Source of the DNA: Bordetella parapertussis
Lineage (GTDB): Bacteria; Pseudomonadota; Gammaproteobacteria; Burkholderiales; Burkholderiaceae_C
Reading direction: 5' to 3'
Length of the DNA stretch: 10,689 bases
Assembly: GCA_945875935.1 (NCBI GenBank)
Contig: CAMCNE010000076.1
Location: forward strand, 1-10,689
The notes beneath the pieces were generated by a model, which ran no database searches, was not told the origin of the DNA, and was given only the letters and a program-made list of their open reading frames with translations. Shown here in pieces: positions 6,105-10,689 of the stretch (position 1 is the stretch's first letter; each line of letters opens with the position of its first letter). The position numbers and the translations under genes were made by a program.

Positions 6105-7658
6105 TCAGGGGCCAGGCACGCGAGGCAGCTCGAGTTGCAAGGTGGCGCTGCGCTGCCAGGCGCTCACTTCTTCGTTGAGCAGGTAGTGGGTGTGCGGGTG
6201 TTTCTCGTACCAGCCCGGTTGCCAGCTCAGCGTGGCGGTGTTGCCGGCGCGCCGCAGCGCGATCGCGTGGCTGTCGACCGGGCCGCGCGCATGGCACTTG
6301 ATGATGGCCAGTCGCAGACACATCGCCTGCCAGGCGAAATCGGGCTGCATCAGGCTGGACTCGACCTTGCGCAGGCCCCCGCGTTGCGCCAGCACCAGCT
6401 CGGCCAGGCGGCGCTGCTGAGACTGCGAAAAGCCCGGCGCGTCCACGTGGCCAAGCACATAGGCGCTGTGGCGATGGTGGTCGTGGTGCGACACCATCAT
6501 GCCCAGCTCATGCAGCGCGCAGGCCCAGTGCAGTTCGCGCTGTGCGTCCCGTCCGGCGGTGGGTTGCACGCTGGCATAAAGCATCTGCGCGACCTCGCCG
6601 ACCCGTGTGGCCTGCGCTTCATCGACCAGAAAGCGTCGCTGCAACTCGCGCACCGAGCTGTCGCGCATGTCCTCGGCATCGTGAGTCTGCTGGATGGCGT
6701 TGAGGCGTTCGTCAAGGTCGAAGATGACCCCCTGACGCAGTGCCCCGCGCGCCGGCACCAGCGCCTTGACGCCAAACTGCGTGGCCAACGTGTAGAGGAT
6801 GGACAGCCCGCCGGCGATCACCGCCCGCCGGTCTTCCTTCAGGCCAGGCAAGGCCAGGCGTTCGATGCGGCCCGCGCTCAGGCACTGCTCCATGAGCCAG
6901 CGCAGTCCTTCGGTCGTGATGTGGCCATCGGTGATCCGGTTGGCCAGCAGCACCTGCGACACCGCACCCACGGTGCCTGACGAGCCCAGCGATTCCGTCC
7001 AGTTTGACGGCGCAAAAGGCTCCAGCGCTTCTTCGAGCTCGGCACCTGCGGCCACCTGGGCGGCGCGAAAGGCGGCTTCGGTGAAGCGGCCATTGCCAAA
7101 GTACTTCATTGACAGGCTGACGCTGCCAACCTGAAACGATTCGGCGCGCAGGGGCTTGCGGCCGTGGCCGACGATCATTTCGGTCGATCGGCCGCCGATG
7201 TCGATCACCAAACGAGGCTGGTCTGACGGCTGCAAACGCCCCACGCCGGCAAAGATCAGTCGGGCTTCCTCTCGCCCAGAGATGACTTCTATCGGATACC
7301 CCAGTGCGGTTTCGGCGCGTGCCAGAAAGGCGTTGCGATTGCGCGCTTCGCGCAGCGTCTGGGTGGCGACTGCACGCACTTGCATGGGCGAGTAGCCCTT
7401 CAGTCGGTCGGCAAATCGCTGCAGGCAGGCCAGCCCGCGCAGCATCGCCTCTTCAGTCAGCAGGCCGTTCTCGTCGAGCCCGGCGCCCAGCCGCACGGTT
7501 TCCTTCAGGTAGGAGATGCGCCGGTAGCGCAACCCCTCGAGCTGGCCGATTTCAAGCCGGAAACTGTTGGAGCCCATGTCGATGGCCGCCAGTTGGCCGC
7601 GCCATCCCGGGGCGGCTGGATCGGCCATTTCGCTTCGTTCGGGCAGCGTCAATTCCAT
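6105..7658 (-). CDS. ppx: Exopolyphosphatase (Ppx/GppA family)
   Basis: 517 aa from ATG 7658, or 507 aa from ATG 7628; E. coli Ppx has 513. Ppx removes terminal phosphates from polyphosphate; members of the family also hydrolyse pppGpp. The ASKHA-fold phosphate-1 motif is AAIDMGSNSFRLEI (Asp27 in the longer form) and the phosphate-2 motif is VIDIGGRSTEMIVG (Asp153), where the usual third glycine is Arg157. VRAVATQTLREARN and ISGREEARLIFAGV are typical. The C-terminal part has the HD-like helical domain (HWACALHELGMMVSHHDHHRHSAYVL). I prefer ATG 7658, preceded by GACAAT plus 6 nt; ATG 7628 has no ribosome-binding site but is possible. Its stop is 6 nt from the convergent sixA stop. sseA ends 46 nt upstream on the same strand, so partial co-transcription is possible. 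Confidence 0.94.
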   Translation of the reverse strand: MELTLPERSEMADPAAPGWRGQLAAIDMGSNSFRLEIGQLEGLRYRRISYLKETVRLGAGLDENGLLTEEAMLRGLACLQRFADRLKGYSPMQVRAVATQTLREARNRNAFLARAETALGYPIEVISGREEARLIFAGVGRLQPSDQPRLVIDIGGRSTEMIVGHGRKPLRAESFQVGSVSLSMKYFGNGRFTEAAFRAAQVAAGAELEEALEPFAPSNWTESLGSSGTVGAVSQVLLANRITDGHITTEGLRWLMEQCLSAGRIERLALPGLKEDRRAVIAGGLSILYTLATQFGVKALVPARGALRQGVIFDLDERLNAIQQTHDAEDMRDSSVRELQRRFLVDEAQATRVGEVAQMLYASVQPTAGRDAQRELHWACALHELGMMVSHHDHHRHSAYVLGHVDAPGFSQSQQRRLAELVLAQRGGLRKVESSLMQPDFAWQAMCLRLAIIKCHARGPVDSHAIALRRAGNTATLSWQPGWYEKHPHTHYLLNEEVSAWQRSATLQLELPRVPGP

Positions 7659-7676
7659 CCCTGCATTGTCAGGGAT
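7657..7676. promoter_or_regulatory. Inverted repeat overlapping the ppx start codon
   Basis: ATCCCTG (7657-7663) and CAGGGAT (7670-7676) are perfect 7-nt inverted copies around a 6-nt spacer. On the ppx strand this covers the preferred ATG (7658) and a GACAAT box 6 nt upstream of it. It could be an operator at a promoter/start overlap, or, in read-through mRNA from sseA, a hairpin hiding the start. It is short enough to be chance. Confidence 0.4.
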
Positions 7677-7704
7677 AACCAGTGCGTGAACCCCGCAAGA
7701 CGGT

Positions 7705-8565
7705 TCAGCCGCGGGCGATGGGCCTGCTTGGATCTGACGACCACTCGCTCCATGAACCTGGGTACAGCAGGGAGCCATCCAGCCCGGCCACGGTCATCGC
7801 GAGCAGGTTGTGGCAGGCGGTCACACCCGAGCCGCACTGGTTGACCACATCGCCCGCAGGCTGCGAGGCCAGTAGCGTCAGGAATTCCTCGCGCAGCACT
7901 TCGGCTGGCTTGAAGCGACCCTGTGCGGTCAGGTTGTCCTTGAAGAACCGGTTGCAGGCACCCGGGATGTGGCCTGCCTGTGCGTCAAGCGGCTCGACAT
8001 CGCCACGAAAGCGCTCGGGTGCGCGTGCGTCCATCAGCGCGAGTTGGCCGAGCCGAGCCAGCAAGGCGTCCGCGTCAATGGTCGCGACAAGCGCAGACGG
8101 CGTGTCTGCGATCGGATACGCCGCTTGCGGCTGAGCCCTGACTGGGCCCGATTCCACCGCGCCGCCGATGGCTTGCCAGGACGACCAGCCGCCATCGAGC
8201 ACCGCCACCGGTGCGTGCCCCAGCCAGCGCAGCATCCACCACACGCGCGCCGCGAACATCGACGCTTGGCGGTCATAGACCACCACCTGGGTCTCGGGCG
8301 TGATGCCCAGCCGACCGGCGGTCGCCGCAAAGGCCGCCCGCTCAGGCAGCGGATGTCTGCCGTTGTGCCCGGTGGGCGGTGCCGACAGGTCACGCTCGAG
8401 GTGCACGTAGCGCGCACCGGGCAGATGCGCTTGCCTGCAGGCGCGTTCACCGGCCGCCGTATCGGCCAGATCGAAACTGGCATCGATGATCACCATCGGC
8501 TCGCCCGCATTCAGCATGGAGCGAAGCGCTTCGGCCGTGATCAGCGTGGTGTGCACCGAGGCCAT
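7705..8565 (-). CDS. sseA: 3-mercaptopyruvate sulfurtransferase (tandem rhodanese)
   Basis: 286 aa, matching E. coli SseA (281 aa). Two rhodanese domains: the inactive N-terminal one (about 5-140, with HLPGARYVHLE and VVYDRQASMFAARVWWMLRWLG) and the catalytic C-terminal one (about 155-280, with LMDARAPERFRG and GHIPGA). The active-site loop CGSGVTA starts at Cys244; CGSGVT distinguishes mercaptopyruvate sulfurtransferases from thiosulfate sulfurtransferases (CRKGVT type). It moves sulfur from 3-mercaptopyruvate to a thiol or cyanide acceptor, usually in the cytoplasm. I chose ATG 8565, which gives the normal N-terminus (MASVHTTLITAEAL); a longer open frame to 8661 lies inside the Rieske gene. 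It starts 5 nt after the Rieske stop, so the two are very likely co-translated. Confidence 0.93.
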   Translation of the reverse strand: MASVHTTLITAEALRSMLNAGEPMVIIDASFDLADTAAGERACRQAHLPGARYVHLERDLSAPPTGHNGRHPLPERAAFAATAGRLGITPETQVVVYDRQASMFAARVWWMLRWLGHAPVAVLDGGWSSWQAIGGAVESGPVRAQPQAAYPIADTPSALVATIDADALLARLGQLALMDARAPERFRGDVEPLDAQAGHIPGACNRFFKDNLTAQGRFKPAEVLREEFLTLLASQPAGDVVNQCGSGVTACHNLLAMTVAGLDGSLLYPGSWSEWSSDPSRPIARG

Positions 8566-8570
8566 CCAGA

Positions 8571-9788
8571 TCAGACCGCTGCGGCCAGAGGAGGGCGCGA
8601 GCCGCTCGGTGGACGCTCGGCGGCCACATCGAGCTCGCTGCCCATGGCCTCGCGGTACCACAGGTGAAACTGCTCCATGCCGTCTTCCATCGGGCTTTGG
8701 TAGGGGCCGGCCTCATGGTCGCCGCGCGCCCACAGCGCCGCGCGACCCTGATCCATGCGCAGCGCGATTTCGTCGTCCTCGACACAGGTCTCGAGGTAGG
8801 CGGCTTGCTGCGTGTCCATGTACTCGCGCTCGAAGGCGGCGATTTCTTCGGGGTAGTAGAACTCGACCACGTTGGTGGTGTGTCGAGGCCCGCGCGGGTA
8901 CAGCGTCGAGACGACCAGCGTGTTCGGGTACCACTCGATCATCACCCCGGGGTAATAAGTCAGCCAGATGGCGCCATGTTTCGGAGGGCGACCGTCGTGG
9001 TTTTCCTGCTGGTAGCGCAGGACCTCGTCATGCCAGCGGCGGTAGACGTCCGACCCCGCCTTGCCCAGAGCCTCGCCCGCGGCCGTGGCCACGCCCACCG
9101 TCTGCACCGAATAGTTCTGGCCCATCTCCCAGCGCAGATCGTCGGTGGCCACGAAGTTGCCCAGACCCGGATGGAACGGCCCGACGTGGTAATCCTCGAG
9201 GTAGACCTCGATGAAGGTCTTCCAGTTGTATTCGCACTCATGCACGTGAACGCGGTCGAGCACATGGCCGGAGAAATCAAGGTCCGCACGTGCCCCGAGC
9301 GCTCGCAGGTCGTTGGCGATGTCGCGCCCGTTGTCTTCGAAGACCAGACCGTTCCAGCTGCGCGTTCGGTAGTTGTTCAGGTGCAAGCAGGGTGACTCGG
9401 CGAAATGAGGCGCGCCGATCAGTTCGCCCTTGAGGTCGTAAGTCCAGCGGTGCAGCGGGCACACGATGTTGCTGCGGGTGTTGCCGCGACCGTGCAGCAT
9501 CAAGGCTTGACGGTGGCGGCACACGTTGGAGATCAGCTCGACGCTGTCGGGCGTGCGAACCAGCACCCGACCGTCGCCTTCTTGCGGCAGCGTGTAGTAA
9601 TCGCCAGCCGCTGGCACCGACAACTCATGTCCGAGGTAGCGCGGGCCGTGCTTGAAGAGCGTGTCGGCCTCGCGTTGGAAGATCGCTTCGTCGAAATAGG
9701 TCGAGGCGGGCAGGGGCAGGGCGTTGTTGCTTGCACGGTGTTGCGCGCGCAGGTGCTTGGCGCCGAGCGAGGCTGACAGATCGGACAT
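8571..9788 (-). CDS. Rieske non-haem iron oxygenase, alpha subunit (ring-hydroxylating type)
   Basis: 405 aa. The N-terminal Rieske domain has the [2Fe-2S] ligands Cys90-x-His92 and Cys110-xx-His113 (CRHRQ ... CPLHRWTYD). The C-terminal catalytic domain has NWKTFIEVYLEDYHVGPFH, giving mononuclear iron ligands His201 and His206; the third is probably Asp339 in VEDDEIALRMDQG. Three residues before His201, where naphthalene dioxygenase has its bridging Asp, there is Glu198, as in carnitine/betaine-type oxygenases such as CntA. Such enzymes use O2 and electrons from a separate reductase to hydroxylate or demethylate a substrate; no reductase, ferredoxin or beta subunit gene is in the window and the substrate is unknown. 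ATG 9788 has AGGAG 12 nt upstream. It is divergent from xseB-ispA and followed by sseA after 5 nt. Confidence 0.9.
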   Translation of the reverse strand: MSDLSASLGAKHLRAQHRASNNALPLPASTYFDEAIFQREADTLFKHGPRYLGHELSVPAAGDYYTLPQEGDGRVLVRTPDSVELISNVCRHRQALMLHGRGNTRSNIVCPLHRWTYDLKGELIGAPHFAESPCLHLNNYRTRSWNGLVFEDNGRDIANDLRALGARADLDFSGHVLDRVHVHECEYNWKTFIEVYLEDYHVGPFHPGLGNFVATDDLRWEMGQNYSVQTVGVATAAGEALGKAGSDVYRRWHDEVLRYQQENHDGRPPKHGAIWLTYYPGVMIEWYPNTLVVSTLYPRGPRHTTNVVEFYYPEEIAAFEREYMDTQQAAYLETCVEDDEIALRMDQGRAALWARGDHEAGPYQSPMEDGMEQFHLWYREAMGSELDVAAERPPSGSRPPLAAAV

Positions 9789-9860
9789 GCTGTGTGGGTT
9801 CTCCTGGACAGGCTGGTGGGTGATCCGCTGGAGCTCGACGACGGCCGATGCGGCCCGCGG

Positions 9861-9866
9861 ATTTTA
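9861..9866 (-). promoter_or_regulatory. Putative -10 element of the Rieske/sseA unit
   Basis: On the - strand this reads TAAAAT, five of six matches to the sigma-70 -10 consensus, about 72 nt upstream of the Rieske ATG. It implies a leader of roughly 65 nt that includes GGCCGATGCGGCC (9843-9855), a small potential hairpin. No convincing -35 hexamer is seen; upstream lies a GCGGCAG direct repeat (9873-9879 and 9882-9888). Confidence 0.4.
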
Positions 9867-9924
9867 GGCGGCGCGGCAGCCGCGGCAGTGCTTCCCCGGG
9901 AGTCGGCCTGACAGGTCGGCTGTC

Positions 9925-9930
9925 TACAAT
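9925..9930 (+). promoter_or_regulatory. Putative -10 element of xseB-ispA
   Basis: TACAAT matches five of six bases of the -10 consensus and lies 20 nt before the xseB ATG, giving a leader of about 14 nt. Immediately upstream GACAG (9910-9914) and CTGTC (9920-9924) form a short inverted repeat with a 5-nt spacer, a possible small operator. No clear -35 is visible, and no strong ribosome-binding site precedes xseB. Confidence 0.4.
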
Positions 9931-9950
9931 CCGCCAGCCGTTCCAAAGCC

Positions 9951-10217
9951 ATGCCCAAGAGCTCTCCTGCCCCCGCCCAAACCACCGCCGCGCACCCTGC
10001 CGTTGCGCCTGTGCCCGAGACCTATGAGGCGGCGATGTCCGAACTGGAGGCCCTCGTTGCGGCGATGGATGCCGGCCAGCTGCCGCTCGATCAATTGCTC
10101 GCCCAATACCGCCGCGGTGCGGATCTGCTGAACTTCTGCCGCGGGCGGCTCGAGTCGGTCGAGCAGCAAGTCAAGGTGCTCGAAGGTGAGCATCTCAAAC
10201 CCTGGGCAGCTTCGTGA
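9951..10217 (+). CDS. xseB: Exodeoxyribonuclease VII small subunit
   Basis: 88 aa, near the family's usual 70-90. XseB is the small helical subunit that joins XseA in exonuclease VII, a single-strand DNA exonuclease. After an Ala/Pro-rich N-terminal tail of about 22 residues the family pattern is clear: TYEAAMSELEALVAAMDAGQLPLDQLLAQYRRGADLL, then CRGRLESVEQQVKVLE, forming two helices. Many XseB proteins start directly at the conserved segment, so the tail is an extension. xseA is not in the window. The stop overlaps or nearly abuts the ispA start, an arrangement (xseB-ispA-dxs) common in proteobacteria. Confidence 0.95.
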   Translation: MPKSSPAPAQTTAAHPAVAPVPETYEAAMSELEALVAAMDAGQLPLDQLLAQYRRGADLLNFCRGRLESVEQQVKVLEGEHLKPWAAS

Positions 10218-10219
10218 CG

Positions 10220-10689
10220 ATGGCCCACGCAGAGTTCGACGTGTGGGTGCGCGCACAGTTGGCCGCGGTGGAAGACCGGCTCGGTCTTTGGGTGCCGGCC
10301 GATGCGCCCGCCGGTCTGGGTCAGGCCATGCGCTACGGCGTGCTCGACGGTGGCAAGCGGCTGCGTCCTTTGCTGGCGTTGGCGGCGGCCCATGCGGCAG
10401 GTGGCTTGCACGAAGCGGCGCTGCGTGCGGCGTGCGCTGTCGAATTGATCCACGCCTACTCGCTGGTGCACGACGACATGCCCTGCATGGACAACGATGT
10501 GCTGCGCCGCGGCAAGCCCACGGTTCATGTGCAGTTTGGCCAGGCACAGGCGATGCTCGCGGGTGACGCGATGCAGGCGCTGGCCTTCGAGGTGCTCACG
10601 CCTGATGACGACGCTGACATGCCGCCCGTCTTGCAGGCCCGGCTGTGCGCTTTGCTCTCGCGTGCGGCGGGATGCGCCGGCATGGCCGG
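10220..10689 (+). CDS. ispA: Farnesyl diphosphate synthase (geranyltranstransferase), 5' part
   Basis: The frame is open to the window end, giving about 156 of roughly 300 residues. Class I trans-prenyl diphosphate synthase: it condenses IPP with DMAPP and then geranyl diphosphate to make farnesyl diphosphate in the cytoplasm. Visible are the IPP-site motif DGGKRLRP (Lys46, Arg49), the first aspartate-rich motif DDMPCMD at 85-91, which binds Mg2+ and the allylic diphosphate, and the following NDVLRRGKPTVH. The second Asp-rich motif lies beyond the end. I chose ATG 10220, 2 nt after the xseB stop; GTG 10214, in the same frame and overlapping the xseB stop by 4 nt, is the alternative and would add two residues. 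Co-transcribed with xseB. Confidence 0.95.
   Translation, partial: MAHAEFDVWVRAQLAAVEDRLGLWVPADAPAGLGQAMRYGVLDGGKRLRPLLALAAAHAAGGLHEAALRAACAVELIHAYSLVHDDMPCMDNDVLRRGKPTVHVQFGQAQAMLAGDAMQALAFEVLTPDDDADMPPVLQARLCALLSRAAGCAGMA

Noticed and set aside
7659..7778. N-terminal extension of ppx up to an ATG at 7778
   Set aside because: The extra 40 residues are Cys/Pro-rich, unlike Ppx, and overlap the end of sseA; the family N-terminus fits ATG 7658 or 7628.
8566..8661. N-terminal extension of sseA up to 8661
   Set aside because: The added 32 residues overlap the Rieske C-terminus in another frame and have no rhodanese similarity; ATG 8565 gives the normal length.
8486..9395. Two open frames of about 240 codons on the + strand opposite the Rieske gene
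   Set aside because: Arg/Pro-rich or featureless shadow translations; the - strand frame has intact Rieske and iron ligands.
9924..10547. 207-codon open frame on the - strand opposite xseB and ispA
   Set aside because: No similarity recognised; the + strand frames encode clear XseB and IspA motifs.
1..10689. Mobile element, CRISPR array, toxin-antitoxin, phage or defence system
   Set aside because: Looked for on both strands; nearly every base is covered by recognisable core genes, and no direct-repeat array, transposase, integrase or defence-type domain was seen.

Overview
The window looks like ordinary core chromosome of a high-GC betaproteobacterium, most likely in the order Burkholderiales. 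That placement is inferred from base composition, the protein sequences and the gene neighbourhoods (molybdate transport beside a SUI1 gene; ppk1-sixA convergent with ppx; Rieske oxygenase divergent from xseB-ispA). Coding density is very high. I see no tRNA, rRNA, insertion sequence, CRISPR array, integrase or attachment site, and no sign of recent transfer.

Left part (1-2427, all + strand): the end of modA, then modB and modC, form a molybdate ABC importer. They are followed closely by a SUI1/YciH-family gene and a small thioredoxin-like gene. The gaps are 16 nt, a 4-nt overlap, 23 nt and 4 nt, so this reads as one transcription unit. ModC is short and lacks the usual C-terminal molybdate-binding (Mop/TOBE) domain. 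A 111-nt gap with a bulged stem-loop follows.

Middle part (2539-7658): an LpxH-like metallophosphoesterase, polyphosphate kinase ppk1 and phosphohistidine phosphatase sixA run on the + strand. Exopolyphosphatase ppx runs towards them on the - strand, ending 6 nt from sixA. PPK1 makes polyphosphate through a phosphohistidine intermediate, Ppx degrades it, and SixA removes phosphate from phosphohistidine, so this is a compact polyphosphate/phosphohistidine cluster. ppk1 has a -10-like box so close to its ATG that a leaderless mRNA is plausible; ppx has a weaker version of the same layout.

Right part (7705-10689): a Rieske non-haem iron oxygenase alpha subunit and a 3-mercaptopyruvate sulfurtransferase (sseA) lie on the - strand 5 nt apart, upstream of ppx and probably co-transcribed with it at least in part. 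Across a 162-nt divergent promoter region, xseB (exonuclease VII small subunit) and the 5' part of ispA (farnesyl diphosphate synthase) read on the + strand; ispA runs off the end.

I found no convincing undescribed multi-gene system. The points most worth a second look are the SixA-PPK1 pairing, the hairpin at the ppk1/sixA junction, the orphan Rieske oxygenase with a glutamate at the usual bridging-aspartate position, the truncated ModC, and the cysteine cluster in the SUI1 protein.
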